Assembly: GCF_004827385.1 (NCBI RefSeq)
Contig: NZ_SRXN01000009.1
Coordinates: forward strand, 1 to 64,000
Source: Ensifer sp. MPMI2T
GTDB lineage: Bacteria; Pseudomonadota; Alphaproteobacteria; Rhizobiales; Rhizobiaceae
Direction of reading: 5' to 3'
DNA: 64,000 nucleotides
A model generated the notes under the pieces. That model was not told the DNA's origin. It searched no databases and saw nothing but the letters and a program-made list of their open reading frames with translations. The translations under genes and the position numbers were made by a program. Below are positions 25,532-35,447 of this stretch, one piece after another. Every line of letters starts with the position of its first letter. Positions within the stretch are counted from its first letter, which is position 1.

Positions 25532-26251
25532 TTAATCCCCCTTCGAGCCGAACATCTTCTTCAGCATCTCGGCCATCGGGCCGGTGGTCGGAAGTTTTTT
25601 TGGCTGCGCCGCGCTGCGGGCCTGGTGGATATGGGATTGCGCGGGCTGCTTCTTCGCCGCCTGCGGCTTTTCATCCGTGGGCTTGCCGCCGGTCGCCAGC
25701 GCGAGCTTGTTCATGAGCTGCGAATCCTCGCCTTTGACCAGCATGTCCGCGTTGTCGGCGATGGCGTCCAAGAGCGGCGAAAGCCAGGCCTGATCCGCCT
25801 TGGCGAAATCGCCGAGCACATGGGCGTGCACTAGGTCCTTCACACCCGGGTGGCCGATGCCGAGGCGCAGGCGGCGGTAGTCCTTGCCGCAGTGGGCGTC
25901 GATCGATTTGATGCCGTTGTGGCCGCCGTGGCCGCCGCCGGTCTTGATGCGTGCCTTGCCGGCAGGAAGATCGAGTTCGTCGTAGATCACGACGATATCC
26001 TTCGGCGCGAGCTTGTAGAAGCGCATGGCTTCGCCCACAGCCTCTCCCGACAGGTTCATGAAGGTCTGCGGCTTCATCAGGAGCACGCGCTCGCCGGCGA
26101 TCTCGCCTTCGGAAACTTCCGATTTGAATTTCTTCGACCAGGAGGAGAAGCCCGGGCGACGCTGTATCGCGTCGACGGCCATGAAGCCGATATTGTGGCG
26201 GTTCCCGGCATATTTCGAACCCGGATTGCCAAGTCCCGCAATAATCAGCAT
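25532..26251 (-). CDS. pth: Peptidyl-tRNA hydrolase
   Basis: 239 residues. Catalytic His in [10 protein letters not shown], followed by [26 protein letters not shown] and [10 protein letters not shown], all conserved Pth landmarks. It recycles peptidyl-tRNA released prematurely from ribosomes. Residues about 190-239 are a basic, low-complexity extension ([16 protein letters not shown]) beyond the usual 190-200, common in rhizobia. It converges on clpS with a 15-base gap. Confidence 0.96.
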   Translation of the reverse strand: MLIIAGLGNPGSKYAGNRHNIGFMAVDAIQRRPGFSSWSKKFKSEVSEGEIAGERVLLMKPQTFMNLSGEAVGEAMRFYKLAPKDIVVIYDELDLPAGKARIKTGGGHGGHNGIKSIDAHCGKDYRRLRLGIGHPGVKDLVHAHVLGDFAKADQAWLSPLLDAIADNADMLVKGEDSQLMNKLALATGGKPTDEKPQAAKKQPAQSHIHQARSAAQPKKLPTTGPMAEMLKKMFGSKGD

Positions 26252-26313
26252 GTCGCCAAACTCCTGATGCTTCTGCTTGTAGGCTGCGAGATGACGAGGA
26301 GCGACTGCGTTTT

Positions 26314-26426
26314 GCCCCTCATCCCGCTGCCGCGACCTTCTCCCCGTTCATAACGGGGAGAAGGGGCAAGCCGCGCGCTCCCAGTCCCCTCTCCCCGCGA
26401 GCAGGGAGAGCGCTAGGGTGAGGCTA
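26314..26426. repeat. Palindromic repeat, family 3
   Basis: Two hairpins: CCTTCTCCCCGTT with AACGGGGAGAAGG around 26337-26366, and CCTCTCCCCGCG with GCAGGGAGAG near 26389-26410. Flanked by GCCCCTCATCCCGCTGCCGCG and GGGTGAGGC. It is the reverse of the copy at 33160-33268; a partial copy is at 3541. It lies between pth and the binding-protein gene. Confidence 0.8.
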
Positions 26427-26479
26427 TCCAAATCCCGCCAGTCAAACCCAAAACCACTGAGACTAGGGTGAGTCAATCC

Positions 26480-27214
26480 TTATTTCGCCGCCTGTTCGAT
26501 GCGGTTCGGGCGCAAGCCGTAGCGCTCGAAGATCCGGTCCTGCGTGCCATTGGCGATCAGGCGCTCGAGTTCGGCCTGCATGCGCGCAACGGTGTCATCG
26601 GGCATGTCCCGGTGGCAAGCGATGCCGTATTGCTTGCCTTCCAGCACCAATGCCGCCTCGACAGGTTTGCCGTTGGCCCGCATGGTCTCGAACGTTTTTT
26701 CCGACGTCATGAGCAGATCGATGCGACCGGCCGCGAGCTTCTTCATGGTGGAGTCGAGGTTGGCGGCATAGTCGATCTTTTCGAAGCCACGCGCCTTCAG
26801 ATATGTTGCGGAGAAGTCTTCCCGCTGCGTTCCGACGACGAACTGTTTGGCTTCATCGATCGTTTGCGGCGCGATCGCCGCACCCTTGCGTCGCACCATG
26901 ATCATGTGATCGACGAGCAGCGGTTCGATCCATTTGAACTTCCTGTCCCGCTCTGCGTCGTGACCAGTGGTGAAAACGCAGTGGAAAGGTTGGATTTCGG
27001 CAAGCGCGAAGGCGCGCGCCCAAGGCAGGACCTTGATTTCGTACGGAAGATCGACGGCCTTCATGATCAGGGCGACCTGTTCGACCGATGCGCCGTTCGC
27101 GCCGCTGGCTGTCGAGAAGTTGTAGGGCGGATATTCCTCGGTGACGAAATGGATCGTCTCGGCGTGAGCGGTGGCGGAAAGACCGAGCAGGAATGCCAGG
27201 ATCAGATGCTTCAC
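26480..27214 (-). CDS. Periplasmic substrate-binding protein (SBP family 3)
   Basis: 244 residues from a GTG at 27214, with GGAG upstream. Signal peptide VKHLILAFLLGLSATAHA, then ETIHFVTEEYPPYNF, the typical start of family 3 amino acid-binding proteins. A free-standing solute-binding protein with no ABC permease or ATPase nearby. It begins 25 bases after the stop of a GGDEF-EAL gene, so the pair is probably one transcript, and it may present a ligand to that protein's periplasmic domain. Confidence 0.8.
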   Translation of the reverse strand: MKHLILAFLLGLSATAHAETIHFVTEEYPPYNFSTASGANGASVEQVALIMKAVDLPYEIKVLPWARAFALAEIQPFHCVFTTGHDAERDRKFKWIEPLLVDHMIMVRRKGAAIAPQTIDEAKQFVVGTQREDFSATYLKARGFEKIDYAANLDSTMKKLAAGRIDLLMTSEKTFETMRANGKPVEAALVLEGKQYGIACHRDMPDDTVARMQAELERLIANGTQDRIFERYGLRPNRIEQAAK

Positions 27215-27239
27215 GCCCTTTTCTCCTTTTCGATCGGCG

Positions 27240-29612
27240 CTATGCCGGATTGGCCGCTTTGGCTTCGGATTCGTTCTCCAGAAGAGCCAGCATGCCGTCG
27301 ATCGGCATGGGCGGGCTGAAGAGATAACCCTGGCCATTATCCACGCCGAGCTTGCGCAGAAGCTGCCACTGCTCCTTTGTCTCTATCCCTTCGGCGACGA
27401 CTGTGCATCCCATCTGATGGGAGATGGTGCGAATGCCCTTGATGAGCATGCGGCTCTTGCGCCTGACGTCGGCGGTACCGGAACTCAGCGACCGGGTAAA
27501 CGACTGGTCGATCTTGACGATATCGACGGGGAAGCGATTGAGGTAGCTCAGGGACGAATAGCCGGTACCGAAATCGTCAAGCGCGATGCGGCAGCCGAAT
27601 TCGCTGAGTTGCTTCAGGACTGCGTGAACCTCGGGATTGTCGAGCATCAGCACCGCCTCGGTAATCTCGATGACGATCCTCTGCGGCGAAATGTGGTGCT
27701 TGAGCAGCAGCGCAGCCACCTTATGGGGCAGCGTCAACTCGAACTGCAGCGGCGAGAAGTTGACCGCCAGATAGGTATTCTGCGTTCCATCCAGCTCGGA
27801 AATCGCGGCGAGGTGGCGAATCGCCTTGTCGAGCACGCGGTCGCCGATGCGGCCGATCGTGCCTGTTTCCTCGGCAATGCCGATGATCTTGCCGGGCGGC
27901 ATCAGCCCCTTTTCCGGATGATCGAGGCGCATCAGCGCCTCGAAACCGACAATCTGGCCGTCGCCGAGCCCGACGATCGGCTGCAGCCAGGCCTCGAACC
28001 AATCCTCTTTCAGGCCGGTTTCGATGCATTGCTCGATCTCGTTGCGCTCGCGCGCGGTGTCTAGCATGCCCGCGTCGAAAATCCGCACGCCGTTCTTGCC
28101 GTCGCGCTTGCGCGTATACATCGCCATGTCCGCCTTCAAGAGAAGGTCTGAGGCGCTTGCCGCATGCGTCGGGTAGACCGAAACGCCGACACTCGCGCTG
28201 ACCGACAGCTCGTTGCCGGCAATCGGCATCGGCTCGCGCAATGCCGCGCAAATGCGCTCGGCAATCTCGGTGGCGACAACGGCGACATCCGTTGCGGCAA
28301 CAAGAATGGCGAATTCGTCGCCGCCGAGCCTCGACATCACGTCATGCTCGTCGAGCGCCATGCGGATCAGTTCGACGGTCTGGCGTAAAACGGCGTCGCC
28401 GGCGGCGTGGCCAAAATTGTCGTTGATCCATTTGAAGCGGTCGAGGTCGATGAACAGGCAGGCGAGCTGCATCCCGCACGCGTCGGCGTTGCGGATTGCG
28501 TCGTCGAGCGCGCTTTCGAAGCCCTGACGATTGAGCAGCCCGGTCAGGTGATCGGTGATCGCCTGGGCATGGTTGCGGCTCTCCGCCTGCTTGAGTGCGG
28601 TGACATCGGTCATGACGGATAGCGAGAGATTGCCGCCATGAGCCATTTCCGATTCCAGGATCAGGACGGTCATCAACTCGCCGTCAGCCTTGCGGAAGGG
28701 CAGCGTCACTTCGCGGATATTGTCATTGTCGACCGCGGTCGTCTTTGCGCGAAGGCGATAGATTTCGTGCCACGCGGGATCGATGAAATCGGTGAAGGTG
28801 CGGCCAATGACCTCTTCGCGGGCATAGCCCGTCGCAAGCAACCAGTAATCGCTGACGGCGCTCAGCCTGTTTGCCGCGTCGAGCGAGAAGAGCATGGCCG
28901 GTGTGAGATTGTAGGTCTCGGTTGCGCGGTCATGCGCTATCTTGAGTTCGGTTTCCTCGCGTTCCAGGCGATCCTGCATCTCGTTGAAGTTCGCGGCGAG
29001 CGTGCCCATCTCGTCGTCCGAGGTCCAGTCGACCCGGTGGCGGGATCCCAGCCGCCGTGTTGCCTCGATCGCGGCGGTGAGCCGCATCAGCGGACGGATC
29101 ACGGTGAAACGATTGCCGACGAGGGCCGCCGCAAAGACGATTGCAACCGCAAAAAGAAGAATGGCGAGAACGGTCCATTCGTCCTTGCTGAAGCGCGAGA
29201 GAATGCCGGGCGTTGGGACGGCGACCTCGAGCGTCCCGACTTGCCTGATGCCCTCGATGCTGTCGAAGGCGATCGCGGCCTCCAGCGAGCGGCCTGCGGT
29301 CGTGCCGGCAATGCTTCCCTTCGGTAATTGAGCAAGGAGGTTTCCACCCGAATCGCGAATGGCCACGGCCCGAATATCGGTGGCGTTCATCAGCGAGCGG
29401 GCGATCCGGTCGATACCTTGCTGATCGAAATCCCAGATCGGTTTGCCGAGTGCCTCGGCGCTTGCTTCCATCAGAAGCTCGATATTCTGCAGGCGCTCGC
29501 GTGCGACACGTTCGCTCGATATTGTCAGGAAGAGTGCCAGCAACGGGGCGACGAATACAAACATCGCGCCGCCAATGATCGCAACAAACCGGTTCTCCAC
29601 CGAGTGCATCAT
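27240..29612 (-). CDS. Membrane GGDEF-EAL cyclic di-GMP enzyme with HAMP and PAS domains
   Basis: 790 residues: helix 1 (about 8-30), a periplasmic loop of about 130 residues, helix 2 (about 162-182), HAMP (to about 235), PAS (about 240-350), GGDEF (RLGGDEFAILV, intact), EAL (GFEALMRLDHP, DDFGTGYSSLSYL, KIDQSF, VAEGIET, all catalytic residues present). The inhibitory RxxD site before GGDEF is DxxD here, so product feedback is probably absent. Co-transcribed with the downstream periplasmic binding protein. Whether it makes or degrades cyclic di-GMP cannot be decided from sequence. Confidence 0.93.
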   Translation of the reverse strand: MMHSVENRFVAIIGGAMFVFVAPLLALFLTISSERVARERLQNIELLMEASAEALGKPIWDFDQQGIDRIARSLMNATDIRAVAIRDSGGNLLAQLPKGSIAGTTAGRSLEAAIAFDSIEGIRQVGTLEVAVPTPGILSRFSKDEWTVLAILLFAVAIVFAAALVGNRFTVIRPLMRLTAAIEATRRLGSRHRVDWTSDDEMGTLAANFNEMQDRLEREETELKIAHDRATETYNLTPAMLFSLDAANRLSAVSDYWLLATGYAREEVIGRTFTDFIDPAWHEIYRLRAKTTAVDNDNIREVTLPFRKADGELMTVLILESEMAHGGNLSLSVMTDVTALKQAESRNHAQAITDHLTGLLNRQGFESALDDAIRNADACGMQLACLFIDLDRFKWINDNFGHAAGDAVLRQTVELIRMALDEHDVMSRLGGDEFAILVAATDVAVVATEIAERICAALREPMPIAGNELSVSASVGVSVYPTHAASASDLLLKADMAMYTRKRDGKNGVRIFDAGMLDTARERNEIEQCIETGLKEDWFEAWLQPIVGLGDGQIVGFEALMRLDHPEKGLMPPGKIIGIAEETGTIGRIGDRVLDKAIRHLAAISELDGTQNTYLAVNFSPLQFELTLPHKVAALLLKHHISPQRIVIEITEAVLMLDNPEVHAVLKQLSEFGCRIALDDFGTGYSSLSYLNRFPVDIVKIDQSFTRSLSSGTADVRRKSRMLIKGIRTISHQMGCTVVAEGIETKEQWQLLRKLGVDNGQGYLFSPPMPIDGMLALLENESEAKAANPA

Positions 29613-29832
29613 CGCATGCCCCCCTCGGCAGTTGCTGCCACATTATTCATTGCTAGTTCTCTTGGACTGCCACCGACGTCTCCCCGCCGGCAGAACATCA
29701 TCAAAACCTTAAATGTTGCTGAAGTTGCACGCCGAGATTTCATGAGACCGTGACGAGACGCTGTGCTTGCATTAGCGGATGATGATGCTTGGCCAAAGCC
29801 AAGTCCTGACGGCTTGAAGCCTGGCCCGAAAT

Positions 29833-29866
29833 GAAAAACCCGCCCCATGCGACATGGAGCGGGTTT
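29833..29866 (-). terminator. Terminator of rplY
   Basis: AAACCCGCCCCATG pairs with CATGGAGCGGGTTT (one mismatch) around a CGA loop, with an A-run on the plus strand that gives a U-run on the minus transcript. It lies 46 bases past the rplY stop. Confidence 0.8.
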
Positions 29867-29911
29867 GTCTTGTCAGCCGTCAGTATGGCTGGCGGATACG
29901 CGAAACGCAGA

Positions 29912-30529
29912 TTATTCTTCTGCTTCGCCCTCAGCCTCTTCTGCTGCCTCTTCTTCGGCTTCCATCACGCGGCCAGCGATCGTTGCGACCGTGAAGTCGC
30001 GGTCCGCGATAACCGGGGTCGCGCCTGCCGGAAGCTTGATGTCCGAGATGTGGACGGTGTCGCCGATGTTGAGGCCGGTGAGGTCGACCGTCAGGAATTC
30101 CGGAATGTTGTCGGCGGAGACATTCAGCTCGACTTCATGGCGAACGATGTTCAGAGCGCCACCGCGCTTGAGACCCGGGGACTTCTCTTCGTTTTCGAAG
30201 TGAACCGGGACCTGAACGGAAACCTGGCTGTCCTTCGAGACGCGCAGGAAATCGACATGCATGGTGAAGTCGCGGACCGGATCCAGCTGGTAGTCCTTCG
30301 GCAGGACGCGGATCTTCTCGCCATTGACGTCGATGATCGCGACGGTGGTCATGAAACCGCCGGCGTGGATCTTCATCGTCACTTCCTTGGTGGAGAGCGC
30401 GATGGAAAGGGGGGCCTGCTTGTCACCATAGATGACAGCCGGGATAAGACCGTTGCGGCGAAGTTCGCGGGAGGACCCCTTACCAACCCGTTCGCGCGTC
30501 TCGGCCTTGAGCTCGTAAGTCTGGCTCAT
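29912..30529 (-). CDS. rplY: 50S ribosomal protein L25 / general stress protein Ctc
   Basis: 205 residues, the long Ctc-type L25 that binds 5S rRNA. N-terminal L25 domain ([33 protein letters not shown]) and a C-terminal beta domain ([40 protein letters not shown]). The last 20 residues are acidic ([16 protein letters not shown]). Upstream of ychF and pth on the same strand but separated from them by the GGDEF-EAL and binding-protein genes. Confidence 0.96.
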   Translation of the reverse strand: MSQTYELKAETRERVGKGSSRELRRNGLIPAVIYGDKQAPLSIALSTKEVTMKIHAGGFMTTVAIIDVNGEKIRVLPKDYQLDPVRDFTMHVDFLRVSKDSQVSVQVPVHFENEEKSPGLKRGGALNIVRHEVELNVSADNIPEFLTVDLTGLNIGDTVHISDIKLPAGATPVIADRDFTVATIAGRVMEAEEEAAEEAEGEAEE

Positions 30530-30686
30530 GGGTAGACCTTTCTGGTTATTTGGAGAGTTCGTCCGTCAAAGAGCGGAAAAACCTGAAGCTGACTGACAGC
30601 TTCATCCGCGTTGCCTCCAAGGGTGTCTGCGCGGACGCGCGGTGCATAGCGGAGAATGGGTGGAAATGCAAGGCGAGGCGCTAGGC

Positions 30687-30745
30687 CTTTCTTTTGTGCA
30701 TGTCGTTGTCCCAAAACCGCTGCACACTTTTGGGGCGACATGCAT
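30687..30745. repeat. Mosaic element, family 1 (right half only)
   Basis: TTTTGTGCATGTCGTTGTCC, CCGCTGCACACTTTTGGGG and CGACATGCAT correspond to the second palindrome of family 1; the AAAGCGCGTCGCG palindrome is absent. It ends on the benE-like stop codon. Confidence 0.8.
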
Positions 30746-31926
30746 CACGCCTTGCGCTTGGCAAACCGGGCGAGCGCGAGCATGAGGCCGCCGGCGATCA
30801 GACCCCAGAAGGCACCGGAGACCCCACCGAAGCTGACGCCTGATGCGGTTACCAGGAAGGTGATGGCGGCAGCTTCCCGCATCTGACTTTCGCTGAAGGC
30901 GGCCATGGCGGAGCTTGCAAAGGCGCCGACAAGCGCCAGCCCCGCGACGGCCTCGATAAGCACCGGGGGTGCGAGACTGACGAAGGTGGTAACGGCACCG
31001 GCAAGCAGACCGAAGAGGATATAGGCGATGCCGGCATTGATCGCCGACCAGTAGCGGCGGGTGCGGTCAGGATGGGAGTCGACGCCGGCGCACATGGCAG
31101 CGGTAATCGCCGCCAGGTTGACCGCATGGCCGCCGAACGGCGCGCTCATCATCGAAAAGAGGCCGGTCGTTGCAAAGAGCGGGCCGGGATTCGGGTGGTA
31201 GTCGTTGACCTTCAGAACGGCGATGCCGGGAATGTTCTGCGACGCCATCGTCACGATGAAGAGCGGCAGGGCGATGCTGACCGTGGCGGCGGCGTTGAAG
31301 ACCGGGAAGACGAATTCGGTCTGGGGGATCAGCGCCGAGGAAAGCCTTGCAAAGATGCCGTCGGGCATGTCGATGCCGAAGGCGATGACGAGGACGAAGG
31401 CTAGGAGGGCGGCCGGCACGGCATAGAGCTTGTTGATGCTGCCGACCAGCGCCCAGGCGAGAACGATCGGGAGGCCGAAGAAGGGGTTGAAGGCGATTGC
31501 CTTGACTGGTGCGAAGCACAGGCCGATGAGCACGCCGGCAAGCATTGCATTCGCCAAAGCAGAGGGGATCGAGGAAACCATCCTGCCGAGCGGTTTCCAA
31601 AGCCCGGCGATGATGATCAGCAGGCCGCAAACGAGAAAGGCGCCGACCGCGGCATTGAAGCCGCCCTCGACGGCGGTCGAGCTTGCGAGCAATGCCGCGC
31701 CTGGGGTCGACCACGCGATGCTGATCGGCAGCCGCGTCACAATGCTGATGACGATTGCACATACCCCCATCGATATTGACAGCGCCATCAGGCCGGAGGC
31801 TGCTTGCGCGTCGGTTGCGCCGACGCCGGTAAGTCCATTCAGGATGACGGCGAAAGAGCTCGCAAAGCCGACAAAGGCGATCAGAAGGCCCATGAACAGG
31901 CTTTGAAGGGAAAAGTCGCGAAGCAT
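30745..31926 (-). CDS. BenE family benzoate/H+ symporter-like permease
   Basis: 393 residues from the ATG at 31926. About 11-12 hydrophobic helices. BenE signatures: GVGATDAQAASGLMALS, FVSLAPPVLIEAVAGLALVGAF and PFGGHAVNLAAITAAMCAG. The family imports benzoate and related acids, but no benzoate catabolic genes are near, so the substrate is open. Convergent with nothing; the stop codon touches a half mosaic element. Confidence 0.88.
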   Translation of the reverse strand: MLRDFSLQSLFMGLLIAFVGFASSFAVILNGLTGVGATDAQAASGLMALSISMGVCAIVISIVTRLPISIAWSTPGAALLASSTAVEGGFNAAVGAFLVCGLLIIIAGLWKPLGRMVSSIPSALANAMLAGVLIGLCFAPVKAIAFNPFFGLPIVLAWALVGSINKLYAVPAALLAFVLVIAFGIDMPDGIFARLSSALIPQTEFVFPVFNAAATVSIALPLFIVTMASQNIPGIAVLKVNDYHPNPGPLFATTGLFSMMSAPFGGHAVNLAAITAAMCAGVDSHPDRTRRYWSAINAGIAYILFGLLAGAVTTFVSLAPPVLIEAVAGLALVGAFASSAMAAFSESQMREAAAITFLVTASGVSFGGVSGAFWGLIAGGLMLALARFAKRKA

Positions 31927-32182
31927 GGCGGACAACCGGATGTTGCGGGGCGGGCGGGAAGTGACTCAGTCTAGTAGCACATCCCATTGGATGTTTCCTT
32001 AAAGACACGCGCTCTCGGCTGTGTCGATACCGCTCGGCTGATATATGAAGGCGTTTGATGGCGCGACCTTCGTCTGGCTGGACCGGCGGCGCAATCGATG
32101 CCTATAGTGGCGGCCGCGGTGGTGCGGACCGGGAGACCGGCAGACCTGTCGCCGCCGGAAGACGCTTTTAGGGAGGGAGCGG

Positions 32183-33139
32183 ATGCCTGCTGTCAGGGAT
32201 CATTCCGAACACGTATATAGGATCGCGCATCAACCGTCCGCCGCGGTGAGTTCGCCGGTCGCGGCATCTTGGCGCCGCTGCATGACGCTGCATGGACTGG
32301 CACCGGAAGAGGTGCGTTCGCCCTGGCGCCTTACGGATAACGAATTCCGGCAGGCGTACGAGCGTTCCGGCGCGTTGGTTGCGGAGGCGGTCGGAGAACT
32401 CGATCGGCTGTTCGCAGTCATCGGCAAGGCCGGTTGCTGCCTTTTGTTGACCGACGACAGGGGCGTCGCGCTCGAACGCCGCGGGGCGGTCGGAGACGAT
32501 GCCGAATTTCGCGATGTTGGTCTATGGTCGGGAACCGTGTGGAGCGAGGCGAGCGTCGGCACAAATGGCATTGGCACGGCCATCGCGGACGAGCGCGCCG
32601 TCGTCATCCAGCGCGATCAGCATTTCCTAAGCCGCAATATCGGGCTGAGTTGCGCGACGGCGCCGGTCCGAGACGAGGCGGGACATCTTGCAGGGGCGAT
32701 CGATATTTCCACCTGCCGCCACGATGCGTCCGAGGCAACGGTGTCGATCCTTTCCCAGGCAGTGCGCGACGCTGCCTCCCGTATCGAGGCCAATCTTTTC
32801 CGGCGGGCTTTTGCCGGGGCGCGCATCGTGCTCGTACCGGCGGACAGAGCAGGGCCGGCATTGCTTGCGGTCGACCGCGACGACCTCGTCCTTGGTGCGA
32901 CCCGCGCCGCGCGGCAACGGCTCGGTCTCGACGACAGGCGAATTGCCGCGGGCGTTCCCGCTTCCGACCTGCTCCAGGAAGAGCCGCCCGGTGACGGAGG
33001 GGAACTGCCGGACGCCGAGCGGGCGGCCCTGCGTCGCGTGCTGTCGCGTGCGAACGGCAATGTCTCGATGGCAGCCGACCTTCTTGGAATCAGCCGCGCC
33101 ACGCTCTACCGCAAGATGAAACGGCTATCGTTGAACTGA
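32183..33139 (+). CDS. GAF domain / Fis-type HTH transcriptional regulator lacking the AAA+ domain
   Basis: 318 residues. It resembles AcoR: an N-terminal segment SSPVAASWRRCMTLHGLAPE, a GAF domain (about 65-205; GTNGIGTAIADERAVVIQRDQHF), and a Fis helix-turn-helix at 275-318 (ALRRVLSRANGNVSMAADLL, then ISRATLYRKMKRL). The central sigma-54 AAA+ module (GESGTGKE, GAFTGA) is absent: about 60 residues of linker replace it. It should therefore regulate with ordinary sigma-70 polymerase or repress. It lies 301 bases upstream of the aldehyde dehydrogenase in the same direction, the likely target. Confidence 0.88.
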   Translation: MPAVRDHSEHVYRIAHQPSAAVSSPVAASWRRCMTLHGLAPEEVRSPWRLTDNEFRQAYERSGALVAEAVGELDRLFAVIGKAGCCLLLTDDRGVALERRGAVGDDAEFRDVGLWSGTVWSEASVGTNGIGTAIADERAVVIQRDQHFLSRNIGLSCATAPVRDEAGHLAGAIDISTCRHDASEATVSILSQAVRDAASRIEANLFRRAFAGARIVLVPADRAGPALLAVDRDDLVLGATRAARQRLGLDDRRIAAGVPASDLLQEEPPGDGGELPDAERAALRRVLSRANGNVSMAADLLGISRATLYRKMKRLSLN

Positions 33140-33159
33140 GCTGCGCATATCCTGAAAAA

Positions 33160-33268
33160 CCCCTCACCCTACCCTCTCCCCGCGTGCGGGGAGAGGGGAC
33201 TGGGAGTTTGCCGCTTGTCCCTTCGCCCCGCCTGCGGGGAGAAGGTCGCGGCAGCGGGATGAGGGGCG
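33160..33268. repeat. Palindromic repeat, family 3
   Basis: CCCTCTCCCCGCG pairs with GCGGGGAGAGGGG, and CCTTCGCCCCGCC with GCGGGGAGAAGG. The flank ends GCAGCGGGATGAGGGGCG. It is the reverse complement layout of 26314-26426. The remaining 170 bases up to the aldehyde dehydrogenase presumably hold its promoter, which I cannot place. Confidence 0.82.
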
Positions 33269-33440
33269 GACAAGCCCAAAAATCGTTCCGATGCTGCGCT
33301 GCAGCACGCTGAGCCGAGCGCGCCTGTCTCAATTCTGAAACAAGATGGCACTGTCGAGTGCCGCGGCCCTCTATCACAGTTCGAATTTCGGCCCCACCCT
33401 TGTTCGCACAGCAACGGACTGCTGTTTAAGGGAGGAAGCC

Positions 33441-34949
33441 ATGTTGCACCAGAAGATCGTCGAGAACCCGTACAAGCAGAAATATGGAAACTTCATTGGC
33501 GGCGAATGGCGGGAGCCGGTCGCGGGCCGCTATTTCGACAACACGACGCCTGTCACCGGCGGCACGCTTTGCCAGGTCGCCCGTTCTGATGCCGCCGATA
33601 TCGAGGCCGCGCTTGATGCTGCGCATGCGGCGCGAGAAAAATGGGGGCGGACGTCGACGACGGAGCGCTCCAACATTCTGATGAAGATCGCCGACCGCAT
33701 GGAGGCCAATCTGGAGCTTCTGGCGCGGGCGGAAACCTTCGACAACGGCAAGCCGATCCGCGAGACCATGGCTGCCGACATTCCGCTGGCGATCGACCAT
33801 TTCCGTTATTTCGCCGCTTGCATCCGCGCTCAGGAAGGCTCGATTGGCGAGATCGACCATGACATGGTTGCCTATCACTTCCATGAGCCTCTCGGGGTCG
33901 TCGGCCAGATCATCCCCTGGAACTTTCCGATCCTGATGGCCGCGTGGAAGTTGGCCCCGGCACTTGCCGCCGGCAACTGTGTCGTGCTGAAGCCGGCCGA
34001 GCAGACGCCTGCCTCCATTCTCGTCTGGGCGGAACTCGTTGCCGACCTCCTGCCGCCGGGCGTCTTGAACATCGTCAACGGCTTCGGCCTTGAAGCCGGT
34101 AAGCCGCTCGCCACCAGCCCCCGCATCGCCAAGATCGCCTTTACCGGCGAGACGACGACCGGGCGGCTGATCATGCAATATGCCAGCCAGAACCTCATAC
34201 CCGTCACGCTCGAGCTCGGCGGCAAGTCGCCGAACATTTTCTTCGCCGATGTGCTGAGCGAGGACGACGACTATTTCGACAAGGCACTCGAGGGCTTTGC
34301 GATGTTCGCGCTCAACCAGGGCGAGGTCTGCACCTGCCCGAGCCGCGCGATCGTCCAGGAAAGCATTTACGACCGCTTCATGGAGCGGGCGCTGAAGCGG
34401 GTCGAAGCGATCCGCCAGGGCAATCCGCTCGACCAGGCAACGATGATCGGCGCGCAGGCGTCGAGCGAGCAGCTCGAAAAGATCCTCTCCTACATCGATA
34501 TCGGCAAGCAGGAAGGGGCCGAGGTGCTCACCGGCGGTGGTCGCAACGTGCTCGAAGGCGAGCTTTCCGAGGGTTACTATGTCAAGCCGACCGTGTTCCG
34601 CGGCCACAACAAGATGCGCATCTTCCAGGAGGAGATCTTCGGACCGGTCGTTTCGGTGACGACCTTCAAGACCGAGGCCGAGGCGCTGGAGATTGCCAAC
34701 GACACGCTCTATGGCCTAGGTGCCGGCGTGTGGAGCCGCGATGCCAACCGCTGCTATCATTTCGGGCGTGCCATCCAGGCAGGCCGCGTCTGGACCAATT
34801 GCTACCACGCCTATCCGGCGCACGCAGCCTTCGGTGGCTACAAACAGTCCGGCATCGGCCGGGAAACGCACAAGATGATGCTCGACCATTACCAGCAGAC
34901 CAAGAACATGCTGGTGAGCTACAGCCCGAAGGCGCTCGGCTTCTTCTGA
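33441..34949 (+). CDS. NAD-dependent aldehyde dehydrogenase (AldB/ExaC-like)
   Basis: 502 residues from the ATG at 33441 (GGGAGG just upstream). Oxidises short aldehydes such as acetaldehyde to acids. The catalytic Cys297 lies in [11 protein letters not shown], a signature of the AldB/AcoD/ExaC branch; the general-base Glu is in [14 protein letters not shown], and the NAD site is [20 protein letters not shown]. Followed by DUF779, a partner gene usual for this class, and preceded by an AcoR-like regulator. A role in ethanol or acetoin catabolism is inferred. Confidence 0.93.
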   Translation: MLHQKIVENPYKQKYGNFIGGEWREPVAGRYFDNTTPVTGGTLCQVARSDAADIEAALDAAHAAREKWGRTSTTERSNILMKIADRMEANLELLARAETFDNGKPIRETMAADIPLAIDHFRYFAACIRAQEGSIGEIDHDMVAYHFHEPLGVVGQIIPWNFPILMAAWKLAPALAAGNCVVLKPAEQTPASILVWAELVADLLPPGVLNIVNGFGLEAGKPLATSPRIAKIAFTGETTTGRLIMQYASQNLIPVTLELGGKSPNIFFADVLSEDDDYFDKALEGFAMFALNQGEVCTCPSRAIVQESIYDRFMERALKRVEAIRQGNPLDQATMIGAQASSEQLEKILSYIDIGKQEGAEVLTGGGRNVLEGELSEGYYVKPTVFRGHNKMRIFQEEIFGPVVSVTTFKTEAEALEIANDTLYGLGAGVWSRDANRCYHFGRAIQAGRVWTNCYHAYPAHAAFGGYKQSGIGRETHKMMLDHYQQTKNMLVSYSPKALGFF

Positions 34950-35049
34950 TCCTCATCGTTCGATCCCGGCGGCGGGGACCGCCGGTGATCCTCCAGGCGG
35001 GCTCCCGATATTTTATCGGGGGCCTGTCGGTCGTGCGGGAAGGGAGGAA

Positions 35050-35427
35050 ATGATGACGGAACCAAATGGCGAGCCGCGGGTGCTTGCGACCGATGCGGCA
35101 ATCGAACTCATCCGCGAAATCCGGCGCGATCACCCGGATATACTGTTTCATCAATCAGGCGGCTGCTGCGACGGCTCGTCTCCCATGTGCTATCCGGCCG
35201 GAGACTATATCGTCGGCGACAACGATGTGAGGCTTGGCGAGATCGACGGCGTGCCGGTCTATATCAGCGCCAGCCAGTATGAAGTCTGGAAGCACACGCA
35301 GCTGATCATCGATGTGGTTCCGGGAAGGGGCGGGATGTTCTCGCTCGATAATGGCCGGGAGAAGCGGTTCCTCACCCGGTCGCGGCTCTTCGGCGGTGGA
35401 GAGGGTTGCACCATCGCGCGTGGATAG
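35050..35427 (+). CDS. DUF779 domain-containing protein
   Basis: 125 residues; ATG codons at 35050 and 35053, with GGGAGGAA ahead. Diagnostic motifs: FHQSGGCCDGSSPMCYP (three Cys, possible metal or redox site) and YEVWKHTQLIIDVVPGRGGMFSLD. The family commonly sits next to acetaldehyde dehydrogenases (acoD/exaC); function unknown. Probably in one transcript with the upstream dehydrogenase, 100 bases away. Confidence 0.9.
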   Translation: MMTEPNGEPRVLATDAAIELIREIRRDHPDILFHQSGGCCDGSSPMCYPAGDYIVGDNDVRLGEIDGVPVYISASQYEVWKHTQLIIDVVPGRGGMFSLDNGREKRFLTRSRLFGGGEGCTIARG

Positions 35428-35447
35428 CGCTGCGGACGCGCCCCGAC

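Noticed and set aside
33345..33375. TGGCAC near 33343-33348 as a sigma-54 promoter for the aldehyde dehydrogenase
   Set aside because: The GC of the -12 element is one base off the fixed spacing and TTGC is not present; the regulator also lacks a sigma-54 interaction domain.
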